A DNA stretch of 64,000 bases from Heliocybe sulcata (taxonomy: Eukaryota; Basidiomycota; Agaricomycetes; Gloeophyllales; Gloeophyllaceae). The first letter of the stretch is position 1, and each line of letters opens with the position of its first letter. The notes beneath the pieces were generated by a model, which did not search any database, was not told the DNA's origin, and worked only from the letters and a program-made list of their open reading frames with translations. The translations under genes and the position numbers were made by a program. Shown here one piece after another: positions 45,901 to 57,045 of this stretch. Location of the stretch: the NCBI GenBank assembly GCA_004369045.1, contig ML213503.1, forward strand, positions 3,017,697 to 3,081,696. The letters are read 5' to 3'.

Positions 45901-47368
45901 TTTCCCAGCTGCTGGCTCCTCCCTCTCCTCGGCATCAGCAGACATCCCGATATCTACCTCACCCATACTTGCTCTCCTCAACAATCCCGTCAGGTTCAGC
46001 GTCTGGTCACCCAGATCCCCGTCACCCTCTCCCCCCTCGACATCACTGCTAAACGCATCGTCATCCTCCGGCACCCACTCTTCCTGGCTTTGTGTGCCCC
46101 CTCCCACAACCTCCCCTCCTCCTAAAGACTCGCGCACGACCTGCAACCTCTGAATCGCATCCGTCAGCTCCATCGCATCGCTCCCCTCCATCTCTGGCTC
46201 CAATTCCTCGCTCTCCCGCTCGTCCCAATATTTCCCGTCCAGCCCTCCTCCCTCGCCTGAACCTTCTTTGCGCACATACAAATCCCCATCATCCGAGCTT
46301 GGGAACTCTTCCTCGAGCGAGTTTTCCGGGTTGTGCGTCATCGCGCGGAGAGCGAGGAAGGCATCAGAGGGCGGCCGTTTACCACGGACGGGTTGGGCAA
46401 GGGGAACGGTGTATTCCATGGGCTCGGAGGTGCCAGAGGCACCTTCTTCCGAGACGAAGGATTGAGTATTATTTTCGTCGCCTTCACCAGAGTAAGAGGG
46501 TAAGGATTGACCGGAGGCTTCCTCTTCGTACGATACATTAGATACATCGACATCTTGAGAGGATTGACTGGGTTCTTGTGGTGGTTGTTCGGCGAGCGGC
46601 TGGCGTGCAAGGGAGGAGCGGCGAGCAGAGGAGCGGCGGCGGATATTGTTCGCGATGACTTCTGTCACCTCCATGTCTTCGCCGTCGTCAAACTCGTCTT
46701 CGTCGTCGTCCCACACCTCGTTGTCGTAGTCGCCGACACCAAAGTCGTCTTCGGATTGCCCTATGAATGCAGACGGGCCGTCCGCGCCAAAATCTAGGTC
46801 CATATCCGATGAAGCCATTTCTCCTGCCTCGCCGAGCGAGCGACGGCTGGCTGAGACGCGCCGGTGCGATGGAGGCTTGGCACCGGGGTAATCGTTCTCA
46901 TCGTTCACTCTGGGCGGGTCTTGTTGCTCCTCTTGCTGAGGCGAGCTGCCTTCCTTAGTCGGAGAAGACGAGGGCTGGCGAATGTCGCGCTCAAAGACTT
47001 TGACGTAGGCATGCTGGGCGAAGCTGACGCGCCGTCCGAGGGATTTGCGTGGGCCACTGCGGTAGTCCTGCGTGAAGTCGAGCGTCTGAGTAAAGTCGTC
47101 GCCGTCGACGACGTTGATAGTAGACTTGAGGATGCTTTTGCGGGGTTTCTGGAGTGAATAAGATAGGATTCAGAGAGATGCGAGGATGTGATTCGATAAT
47201 GAGGAGACGAACGAGGACCCGCCTTGCCAAGGCCCGTGGACTGAGGACGGTGTCCCCTGGAGCGATGCTGTGAGGGCGCTTCCGCTGGAAAATGGGTTTC
47301 TTCTGTGCAGAAGTGGGTACTGCAATGGATTTGCGTCTGCTCTTTGGTGATTCCTTACCCTTGGCCAT
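42911..47368 (-). CDS. SPC7: Outer kinetochore protein Spc7/KNL1
   Basis: Scaffold of the KMN network: binds Mis12 complex, recruits PP1 and, when MELT motifs are phosphorylated, Bub1-Bub3. ATG at 47368 (MAKGKESPKSRRKS). After an intron the N-terminus shows both PP1-docking motifs, KSILK (residues 54-58) and RRVSF (89-93). MELT-like motifs MEVT, MEYT and MELT follow. A long Ser/Pro-rich disordered region lies in the 44656-46908 exon. The Spc7 domain begins PISIEQFFSMTGIKFMDELT, with AMAVDLPQLELYSHVARDL and KSKWYEWKLEWIKQL, then a coiled coil (EEKLEEIEQQKKESLQAIAD) and a C-terminal RWD-type part (LRQQLTFVGIKFPTTVF, ALVKFVLNVDTFASWP). The last exon, after an intron at about 43023-43072, ends ADNHGCLLDACILGLEQYD. 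Divergent from the kinesin-6 gene. Confidence 0.92.
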
Positions 47369-48154
47369 GTTATTATGATTCAGTGCTGTCCCAGTCGTCA
47401 CAGCTAGTATGCGGATATATCCAGATATTCAACCAAATGTCGGGCAGATTATAAGTCAAGAAATGCCAGAGACTTGAACCCCCAGAAAGACAGCGAAAGG
47501 GCGGGAGGCAAGTAGCGGTAGCGCCGCGTCTGCGAATCAGCGGGACGCGAAACGCTCACGCGAGTTACGATCACGTGATACGGCGCGTCCTGATACAAGT
47601 ACTTATGCATTGTACCATCAAGAGGGTCAACAATGTATGTCTCCTTGGTGTAATGATCAAGGCATGAGCAGTCTGTGGTAATGTTTATAGTGTTTGACTT
47701 TCGCGACGCGTAGTTTTGAAAGCCTTTTGCTGATTATTCTCATTGTCAGTGGATTTTAGATTTCCGTATCCTCTAGTGGCCTCATGCTAGCACCGCCTGC
47801 TCAGCCTCCCTCCGAAGATCTTCGAGAGACTTTCCTGCCATGTGTTCCTCGTCAGCATTACGGACCTTACATGTTTCCTCAGTACAAGAACGTGCTGTTT
47901 CATAGACGGTAATTCTCACTCACCCCGTGGAAAGGAATATTGATAGACAGAGTCCTCCGTCATTCATTGTAAGATATATCAAAAACGGTTTTCTTAGCAT
48001 ATACAGCGAGCGACGCGCGTGGCTCCGCTCGTGGCACCGTGCGACGTTACCGTAACGTGACTCTTTGACACGTGCGTGATGAGACGCGTCTGAGCGGAAT
48101 CCGAACTTGGCCCCTCTCATTACCCTTACGTTACCTTCCTCCTCGACAGCCGCG
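47369..48154. promoter_or_regulatory. Divergent promoter region between SPC7 and the kinesin-6 gene
   Basis: 786 nt between two mitotic genes transcribed away from each other. ACGCGT-like sites, the MluI cell-cycle box of yeasts (recognised by MBF), or close variants (GACGCGT, CACGCG), occur several times (for example near 47708, 48012 and 48081), suggestive of shared G1/S-type control. That is inference only. Confidence 0.4.
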
Positions 48155-51100
48155 ATGGCGAGTAGAACGCCATCGACGCGTGCAGCGCGTACTAAACCTG
48201 CGCCAACGACGACAACCCGCACTACGCGTGCCGCAGCTACAAAGAATGCAACCGCAACCGCGGCAGCACCAACGACTGAAAAGAAGACGGCGGCCAGGAA
48301 GCCCCCGCTTAACAGGAAGGTCTCGCCTGAAGGCGCGACTGCTGCAAAGAAAGCAGCCGCTAAGAAGCCCAAGTTGACCCCTAGCAACAACGCAAGGCCA
48401 AACGTGGATAGGGAGCCGATAAAAGTGCGTTTTGATGCGAAACTACCAGAGGATCTCACTGACTTTGTCTCAGGCATATCTTCGCATCCGTCCCCAGCAC
48501 GGTGACGACACATCTACCTCGTCTCCCTATCTCCAGCCCCTCTCCGACACTTCTGTGCGCATGACTGACCCCTCCCCGGCCTCCCACCGTCTCTCCACCG
48601 CGCCACCCTCCTCCATCTACACTTTCTCTCGCATCTTTCCCACCACTACTCCCCAGTCTGAGTTCTTCACCTATACCACCCTCCCCTTGGTGCAGGACCT
48701 GCTGGACGGGCAGAACGGTCTCCTGTTCGCGTATGGGGTGACTAACTCGGGGAAGACGTATACTGTTCAGGGAGGGAGTGAGGAGGGGAGTGCGGGGATA
48801 TTGCCTAGGACGTTGGATGTCGTGTTCAATAGTATAGAGGGGTTACACGCTGAGCATCGGGTAATTAGAAAGTATATGACTGTTTGTGTCCATAAACTGA
48901 TATTCGTTTAGTACCGCCCCGTTCGCCTGCAAGGCGTTGAAGATGCTCCGACCTCCCTCGCCTCCTCCACGCCCCGCTCAACTCCTGCATCATCCAACGC
49001 ACCCGCCCTCGCTGATATCCTCGCTGAACATTTCGAAGAGCCCACAGAACTGGACGTCGACCCCACCGTCCTCCCCGTAGACCGCAATCACGAATACTCG
49101 ATCTGGCTCTCCTACGCTGAGGTTTACAATGAAAAAGTCTACGACCTCCTGCACACCGTCAATTGCGACGATACCGACGCCAAGACGATCAGACCATCCT
49201 TCATCACTGCGCTGTCTGGTGGCAGGGGGGATTCGCTCTTGTTGACGAGGAAGGCGTTGCCCGTCAAGCCTGAACCGGCGAGCGACGGTGGGACAGGCAA
49301 GTACGTCGCGGGCCTGCGCCAGATCCGCGTCCACTCCGCCGCGGAAGCGAAAGCGCTCCTGAAACTCGGTCAGCTGCACCGCCGCGTCTTCGGAACGCTC
49401 GCGAACAGCCAGAGCAGCCGGAGCCATGGGGTCGTGACGATTAAAGTGCTGCGGAACCATAAAGGGGAAAGGGAGGATGCGAGTGCGTATCAGACTGCAA
49501 GGCTCACGCTGGTGGATCTGGCGGGAAGCGAAAGGACGCGAAATACGCAGACAAGTGGGGAGAGGCTAAGAGAAGCGGGAAATATCAACAAGTCCTTGAT
49601 GGTTCTGGGCCAGTGTATGGAAGTTCTCCGATCTAATCAACGGCGCCTCGCCCAGTCCCTCTCCCAGCCAGGAAGGGGAGACACGAGGGATGTGAGGAGG
49701 GGATTGAGGGTTGTACCGTTTCGGCATTCGAAGTTGACGGAGGTGTTGATGGATTATTTTGCGGAGGGAGGTGGCGGGGGAAGGGTGGGGATGATTGTGA
49801 ATGTGAACCCGTATGATACGGGGTACGAGGAGAATGGGCATGTGATGAGATTTGCCGCAGTAGCGAGGGAGGTTGCGGTGCAGAGAGCGGGATCGCCGGT
49901 GAAGAGAGCTATGTCGCCGACGAAGAAAAGTCAGCAGCAGGAGAGTGTCGGTTTGGGATTTGCGCCCAACAGGAGGAAGGTGATGTTGTCATCTTTGGGT
50001 GCGAATAGGAAAGTTAGTCAGACACAGGTAGAGATTGTGGAAGGTACGTCCTGGCTCCAATCAGGAAGTTTGCATGCACTCACCTGAGCACTTAGAGGAC
50101 GAAGAAACCGCGGAACAGGGCTCTGATGACGACCCAGAGCTTATCGACCCCATGGTCGACGCTCTCTTTGAAGAGATCGATATTCTCAGGTTGCAGGTGC
50201 GTAGGACACGCTTACCATCCGATGGGGGCTAACTTCTGATGTATTTGTAGCTCGTGGAATCCCAGCTACGGTGTGCTATGATTGAAGCGGAGACGAGGGA
50301 GGAGGTTATGAAGGAGATGGATGAGAGGATGCGGAGTATGGAGGGGATGTTCCAAAGGAGGTTGATGAATGAGGTGCGCCGGATACAGCTACCGAACCCG
50401 CATGGACGCAGGTGATCCAGGCATAACTAACTCTCCCGACTAGATTGCAAGCAATGAGATGAAGACGAATGCGAAGATTGATATGCTACATCGAGCAGGG
50501 GCATTTGGAAAGTCTAGTCCTCCTCAGTCCCAGATCGAATCCAGTGCGCCGAAGAAGGAAGAGATTGAGGATAGTGAGGGGGACACGAGTGAGATGGAGG
50601 ATATTGAGACGAGCTTGGTGAGTAACAGCTCCCGCCTCTTCTGCCCGGGCTGACACGCCGTACTTAGGTCATGGAGGACGAGGATGAGGATGAATCTTCG
50701 GTTGCGTCGTCCTCCCACCATGATCGGCAGCGCAAGCAGTCTATTGTTCAGCGCGTGCCGGATGGCCCTGAGGCTCTGCCGCTCCCTTCGGAAGACGAAG
50801 ATGGGGCCACGGAGGTCACGGAGGTCACGGAAGATAGGTCCGAAAGCGAAGAAGACGGGGAGGAAGAGGGGGAGGATGGGGAAGACAATGAGGAAGAAAG
50901 TGACAATTACAACGACGAAGAAGCATATACGGAGACCGATGACGACCAGGAGTGGGAACCCGAGTTCAAGGATGCCAAGAAGGCGAGGAAATCCGCAGAG
51001 TCGTCGACTTCACAGTCTACTGCGGCCTCTAGGAAGAAGCCCAGGATGTCGGATTTCGACGAGGAGAGCTCCGAGGATGAGATTTCTATGCTGCCGAAGT

Positions 51101-51464
51101 CTCCGATGAAGAAGGGTGGGCGCATGGCGAAACCTAAGCTGGTGATCTCGAGCTCGGATGAGGAGGAGGAAGATATTACGATGCCGACTCCCAAACCTCT
51201 GAAGAAGTCCACGGGGTTGGAGAGGAAGATGAGGAGTCTGGAGTTGAGCGACGATGAGGACGAGCTTGTGGAAGTGGACCAAGGGAAGAAGAAGAAAAGG
51301 TGAGATGGTACCTTCAAGCTAATGAGCCAGCACGGTATTAATCTTGAGGTAGGACATTCAACAAGAAGGCTGTGGTGACGGAGGACCAGATCGAGAAGAT
51401 AGCTGCTGAGCAGGTCCCAGCGGGAACGACGAGGAGGGTTACCCGGGGTACCAGGCGGTCGTGA
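48155..51464 (+). CDS. Kinesin-6 family motor (MKLP/KIF20-like)
   Basis: Microtubule motor of the kinesin-6 group, which in fungi and animals works at the spindle midzone and cytokinesis. ATG at 48155; a roughly 90-residue basic Ala/Lys/Thr-rich N-terminal extension precedes the motor. Spliced motor reads PIKAYLRIRPQ, SIYTFSRIFPTTTPQSEFF, FAYGVTNSGKTYTVQGG (P-loop; TNSGKT is typical of kinesin-6), SIWLSYAEVYNEKVYDLL, LANSQSSRSHGVVTIK (switch I), LTLVDLAGSERTRNTQTSGE (switch II) and FRHSKLTEVLMDYF. An insert in the motor (about 48930-49080, Ser/Thr/Pro/Ala rich, then acidic) is a kinesin-6 trait. The tail has short helical parts and a very acidic region (50750-50960), then basic KKKKR and TRRVTRGTRRS at the end. 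Confidence 0.9.
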
Positions 51465-51649
51465 AGCGCGTGTATATGCGCGACTATGATGAAGGATTGT
51501 GATATATCGCTATGGGTTTGTAGCATATGTATTCCCCTGTTTCCGTGCTGTGTACTTGTGCTAATGCGAAGAGTATATTGAGCTGTTGTCCTTGCTTTCG
51601 CCTGTATCAATCGGGATTGTACCGGGATTTCATGATTTTTAATGATATT

Positions 51650-52646
51650 CTATTGGTCTGAAGATCCACGAAAAATTTTGATAACGAATAGATGTTCCCC
51701 TCCTGCACGTCGGTGAAGGACGACCTGATGTTGTGATGTGATCTACCTTCGTCCAGGCGTTGCGGTGAGATGGGTTGACGTACCTCACTGTGTAGGCCGT
51801 ACTCCTGAAGCATCTTCGCCTGTATGCCAGGCACGTTATTTTGTTTCACCGCTACTAGGTAGAAACAACCATTTGATGATAGTAAAGACTTCAAAGGGCA
51901 TCATGAGCATAGTCGCTATGACAGGATAACATAACGCACCTCTACCATGTCTAGTAATCGGTTGGTGACTTGCATGCCGTCCTCCCCGCCGGCCCATGCG
52001 CCCTGGATATCCGCGCTTGACTGAGCTTCAGTGGCTTCCTCTCCGATGGTCGGGACGTAAGGCGGGTTGAACAGTAACACGTCGACGGAACCCCTTAGCC
52101 GAGCGTTCAGTGGGTCGGCAAAGGACGCGAGCACCGCGTTCAGTTCTACCTAGGCGAAAAGGTGAGTATATACTTTTCGTATATAACCTGCTATTATTCG
52201 GCGGGACCTTATTCTGCTTTCCTGTCCGTACAGTACATTGCGTTGCGTGTGGATTAATATCCGTGCATAGGTACACTGCATACACTCTCAGAGCCTTGAC
52301 GAGATAGCAGCTAAAGCCCCACTCACATGAGCATGTCCCGCCAAGGACGGTGCCTAAGAAAGAAGAGACACAGCCAGAGCCAGAGCTATTGCATGATTAT
52401 GCACGTCTCTGCTTCGCGGGCAGAAATGCAGTGCTGACCCAATCTCGAGGCAGATTTTAGGTCGGACGCTTCTCAGATATTCGGCATCCTGTTCTAAAGC
52501 ATCCAACAGGATGAAAGTGTCTTCTACAATTATCATTACGATGAGTGAAATCGGGCTTATTGGGAATTGGACAACTCGCCTGCGGGCTCATACACATGTT
52601 CATAATCTTTTCGGGTTAGATGGGACAGATCCGGCGTAGGAATCAT
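51650..52646 (-). CDS. MTQ2: eRF1 methyltransferase catalytic subunit Mtq2 (HemK2-like)
   Basis: SAM-dependent N5-glutamine methyltransferase that modifies the GGQ motif of translation release factor eRF1, normally with Trm112. ATG at 52646 gives MIPTPDLSHLTRKDYEHVYE. A GC-AG intron (52524-52579) follows, joining to PAEDTFILLDALE. Later joins give LEIGSGSGCVSSFLGTVLGG (SAM motif I, formed across an intron), LYLCTDINPHAT (acidic motif), VDVLLFNPPYVPTIGEEATE (NPPY catalytic motif), IQGAWAGGEDGMQVTNRLLD and SSNGCFYLVAVKQNN. After a last intron the end reads VVLHRRAGGEHLFVIKIFR. All conserved elements are recovered, so the gene is intact. Its start is 172 nt from that of the divergent TIP20/RINT1 gene. 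Confidence 0.93.
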
Positions 52647-52818
52647 TGGACAAGAAGACGAGCCGACCGACAGTCTGCGAATATTTCCGGAGGATTAGAA
52701 AGCCTCTCTATATATGCCGTTTAAAGAGGAAGGTAAGTAAGAACCGTGGGTGGTGGCTGTGCCAATATGTGGCTATAGCTGCCTTCACTCATCCACGCGT
52801 TTACCGCTTTGCGCTTCA
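52647..52818. promoter_or_regulatory. Compact divergent promoter between MTQ2 and TIP20/RINT1
   Basis: Only 172 nt separate two divergent start codons. It contains a TATATA-like stretch near 52709-52714. Both genes must be initiated within or across this segment. Confidence 0.45.
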
Positions 52819-55801
52819 ATGGCTTCAGCAGACATCGCCATATACTTGTCTCCTGCGGACCGGCAAACTGCAGTATCTAGAGCAAGCGCGTTTCTAGACT
52901 CCAAGTTTGCTACGTGGGACGATGTCCAAGCTTCTGACGATTTAGAGGCTCTGGTCGAGGGTAGCGGTCGCTCGAGCGGGGAGCTAAAGTCCAGAGTGCG
53001 TTATGCGATAGCAGGAACATACATTTCTTGTCTCAGACGTGTGTCGTAGCTCAGCTGTCTGTCTCTGAGGCGAATATCCAAGAACGCATAGCGGAGACGC
53101 GCTCGTCGGTGGAGGCGCATCTGCATAAGGCCCAGGAGCTGTCACTGCTTCGACACTCTTTGGCGGATGAGCTGTCGTACTTGTCCAATGAGCTTGTATC
53201 TGCTCTGTCAGATGAAGAGAATCAAGCGACTCTGCTGGAAGAGGTTGAGACCCTTCATCGCAGTCTGAAGGAGGTCGAGACGGTCAAGGGCTATGTGCAA
53301 GTCATTGAACGCAGTCTACACCTGAGGTGTGCAGGGCTTCAATTGCATATATTGGCTTAGATGCGTATACTCTTCTAGCGAGGCCTCTGTTCAAGAAGTG
53401 ACGTCCTCATCGGCACATACGTCCATCTCTCGATCCTCGCTGAGCAACTATCAGAAGCTGCAAGAATTCGTGGCATCTATCTCCGATGCCTGTGGCTCGA
53501 TTGAGGATGGTATTGGTCCCCAGAAGCTGCGTCTGGTTAGCTATGTGGAGTCCGTCCGAGAAAATGCCTGGAATAATATCAGGTATACACTATCAGCGTA
53601 AGCAGCACCTGACCGTGCTACAGAACGTACTTGACGACGTGGGTTGCCGTAGACCTTTGCTTGCCGCTTCTGAGGCTCTCGGATGGCCCATGCGGGTTGA
53701 CTATACTCAAGCGAGCCTTAAGGACAGAACTAACTTTGAGGGCTCCTTCCTGAATCTCCTAACCCTCCAGTCCATGTGGGTGGATATACTTTTGGTTAGC
53801 AGTATCAGATTCTTACTTGAATAATCCGTACAGAGGAAAGGAAGTACATGGTACCTCCCCTTCGTCTGCAGCGCCTCGGACAGGTTTATACCCGGTCCAG
53901 GCACTCGTGCAGCCTGTATCCCTGCGATTTAAGTATCACTTTGAATCATCGCGACAGACGAATAGGTTAGACAAGGTCAGTATCCGCGATGCAAAGGTGT
54001 TAGAACACTACTCACTGGCACTCTGTCCACATTCTTTCCATAGCCCGAATGGTACTTCACCCACGTCCTCAACGTCACAACCGAACAACGCGCATTTATG
54101 GATGTCGTGGTCCAGCGGCTAATCGACTCCACTTCCTATAAAGGCATAAATGCCTGGCGGGAACTAGTGCTTCTTCTGCTCGCCCTTCCGACACGCAAGC
54201 TTCTGCGCACAATACCACCGCTCCTGGCGCATCCATCATTGCTTGCGCATACCATATATCAGGCGCTGGCGTTTGATGCTGCGTTGAGGGAGGCGGGCTT
54301 CGGGCTTGCTGGGACTTCTGCCAGTAAGAAGTCCCAGGGGTCACAGAAATCGAGTCTCCTGGATGATGAGGATCATTGGTGTGGGGTAAGCGATGTGATC
54401 CTTGGAAGGAGCGAGTGGTTCGAGGCTTGGCTGGAGGGCGAGAGAAAGTGTAGGTTGTCCGCAGGTATCATATGAGCCTGACTGACAATTTATCTCAGTT
54501 GCAGAAGACCAGTATAATGAGATTATTAGCTCGTCTGATGCATGGTTAATCTCTGAAGACCATGGAGACGAGGATGGCCCTATTGACCTCTCCCTACGGC
54601 CAACCAATTCCGCGCGGCGATTGAAAGCATTGATCGAGCAGGTCACAGGTATGTTACGTCTGCCAGACAGCGGCCATTCCAGTCTCACGAACCCCTTGTA
54701 ACCAGACCGCTACACACCTCTACCTTCGTACGGCCATCGCTTTGCCTTCCTAACCTCCATCCAGCTCCCGCTTCTCTCTACCTACCACTCGCGAATCTCG
54801 GCGTCACTGGATGCTTTTGAGACCCTTTCCTCCGCTTTCGTACGTGCTGTTCCTGGTGCAATTACTGTTGGTGGCGGCGACACTGGAGCGGGAGTTAGCA
54901 TCGGAGACACCCGGAGACTGACCAACGGCCCTGAGGGTACGCTGAGGCTCGTGAAGGCGCTAGTTAGTGCGCGGTATGTGGAACGCACCATGGTGGATTG
55001 GGGCGAGGATACGAGCTTCCTTGAGCTGTGGACGGAGATCAACCGAGAAGAGTCCCTCCGTAAGGCAGCGAAAACGAATCAATTATTGCCGGCGGTCGAG
55101 TATCGACCTAGGGACACTCCTGACGGGACGGTATTTGACGAGCTTGTGGCGCAGTATCGCAGGCTAGGCAGCAGGGCTGAGGATATGATTGCTCAGCAGG
55201 TGTGTGGCGAGGTCGAGAGCGGGTTGAAGGCCCACTGGGCGATGATGACTTCGTAAGCGTGATCACGCCGTTCTTCAGCATCTGTACTCAAGGCATTTCG
55301 CACAGGCCTGATCCCAATATCGAAGTACCCGATGGTGTCACCGTCGCGCCCACTCTTCTTGCGCCGGTGGCTTTACTGTCATCGCATCTCCGTTTCCTTC
55401 AGACATCGTTGCCGGAGACGACCTATACTGTTCTCTACCGGCGCATCGCTTCCCGGCTCTGCACCCATATATTGCAGCGTGCCGTGCTGTACCGCGGGCG
55501 CCGGAGGTTGACGCTGCAAGAGGGACAGACCGTGCAAAGAGAGTGTGGACTGTGGATCGATGCATGCCGGATTGGTCCTATCGCTCAGGCAAGGGTCGAG
55601 GCGCCCTGGAGGAAGCTCGTCATGGCATCAAGGTTGATAGGAGGTGAGGGTGAGCGGTGGGAGCGAGTGTGTGATGCCACGTTTGGGACCAAAGTGCAGG
55701 CGGATTGGGAGGAAGTTATGGCAGAGACTGTCGGGTATTGTGAGCTTGCAAGGGAAGAGGCCATGCAGATTCTGCGTTTGAGGCAGGATTTTGCTCAGTA
55801 A
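52819..55801 (+). CDS. RINT1/Tip20 family vesicle-tethering protein (Dsl1/NRZ complex)
   Basis: Subunit of the Dsl1-type tethering complex that receives Golgi-derived COPI vesicles at the ER. ATG at 52819 (MASADIAIYLSPADRQTAVS). N-terminal half is helical and coiled coil (NIQERIAETRSSVEAHLHKA, LSLLRHSLADELSYLSNELV, EEVETLHRSLKEVETVKGYV). The C-terminal half carries the RINT1/TIP20 domain: KYHFESSRQTNRLDK, PEWYFTHVLNVTTEQRAF, LVLLLLALPTRKLLRTIPPL, DRYTPLPSYGHRFAFLTSIQ, LPLLSTYHSRISASLDAFET and YVERTMVDWGEDTSFLELW. At least eight introns of about 50 nt, all consistent in frame. The stop lies at 55799-55801. Confidence 0.88.
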
Positions 55802-55879
55802 GATACGCAGCCGAGTACCTCACGATGGTCACTCGAGATAGTATTACTGCCCTCTCTGAGCTCTCCTGTGCATAAGATT

Positions 55880-56076
55880 GTGCTTTGAGAATGTGCAATT
55901 TCATTCACTCCATTATGGATACACAGATGCAAGAAAACGCAGTACAATGCAAAACGATAACAATACAGGATCCAAAATAAGGCAGGAGAAAGTCGATAGC
56001 AAGAATTTGCCGCGCCGTGATCAGTATACGATGCTGTCACTCAGCGCTCAGCATCAGCTCACTGACATCCGTCATT
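55880..56076. repeat. Diverged direct copy of the MCM3 3' end
   Basis: About 200 nt matching 58026-58226 in the same orientation, including the shared run AATAAGGCAGGAGAAAGTCG and GATGCTGTCACTCAGC. On the minus strand it includes a remnant of the last MCM3 codons (MTDVSELMLS versus MTDANELMLSDSIVYKI in the gene). It lacks a roughly 20-nt piece present in the other copy (near 58160). Confidence 0.85.
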
Positions 56077-56475
56077 AACTGAGAGCTTCACTCTGGTTCG
56101 GAGTCTGAGTTTTTCGAGTCCTATCTCCAGTACAAGTTTATAAGGAGAACACGATCACGGACAAAACGAGACCAGTCCGTCGGAGGGAAGACAGCACAAA
56201 ACAATACGCCAGGATCACAAGAACAGTAAGGGATCACATCTATTGGCCTAAGGCTGGGAGCTTCGGAATACCTAAAAGTCCTTGTCATCCGCGGCCATAG
56301 GTGCCATATTCTTCAGAACCGTCGATGTGGTTAGATCCCAGTGCTTATACATGGCCCTCCATCCTCTTGACGAACAAAGTAACGTGTCCCACATCGCGGC
56401 CTCTTTCTCGCTGGTGACAGCAAGAACATCTGAGGTGAGACCAGTAAGCCATATATCATAAGACCTGAACTTTCC

Positions 56476-56543
56476 CTGCCAGTGCTTCTGAGTGTACACG
56501 AAGCGAAACTATTCACTTCGTGTACACTCAGAAGCACTGGCAG
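56476..56543. repeat. Perfect 28-bp inverted repeat with 12-nt loop
   Basis: Left arm 56476-56503 begins CTGCCAGTGCTTCTGAGTGT; right arm 56516-56543 is its exact reverse complement; loop CGAAACTATTCA. On the minus strand, one arm codes the exon end LLPVLLS and most of the rest is a candidate intron. Confidence 0.95.
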
Positions 56544-56993
56544 CAGGGTCTTGGCTCCCAAAGCGAAGACAATTCGTATATTCGGTGTTTCGAGCTGGTC
56601 ATCAGGGCCAATGAAACCCATCGCTACGGGATCCATGCTGTTGAAAAGTGAAACGTCGACGGTAAAAGCGTATTCGTCGTCATTCTTAAACTGCCTGATA
56701 ATCAAACCTTGCGTGCTGTGAGACACCATCGGCGCTCTCCCCTGGATGGTAGGCAACACTGCGTCGAATCCGGGTTGGCTGTTGGCACCTATTACCACTG
56801 CACACCGGGCGATGAACGCCTGCATCATCCTCTGATCAAGCTTGTTCTGCTGTTGCCGCTTCACGAAGTGATTGAAGTGAAGGTCGATGTCGAGTCTTGC
56901 TGAACTCATCCACAGTTTTCGACTTTTCTGTGCCGGTTAACTGGACGATGGCATGGTGAGGCGCATGGGAATTAGTAATCGTCGTCCGATAGT

Positions 56994-57045
56994 GAAGGAT
57001 ATGGTTTTTCAGTGCTACATTGACCACTGAAAAACCATATCCTTC
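56994..57045. repeat. Perfect 21-bp inverted repeat with 10-nt loop
   Basis: Left arm 56994-57014 begins GAAGGATATGGTTTTTCAGT; right arm 57025-57045 is its exact reverse complement; loop CTACATTGAC. It lies about 450 bp from the other hairpin in the same fragmentary gene. Confidence 0.95.

Noticed and set aside
45335-46153. Plus-strand ORFs opposite SPC7
   Set aside because: Composition is the mirror of the Ser/Pro-rich Spc7 exon; the minus strand carries the recognised motifs.
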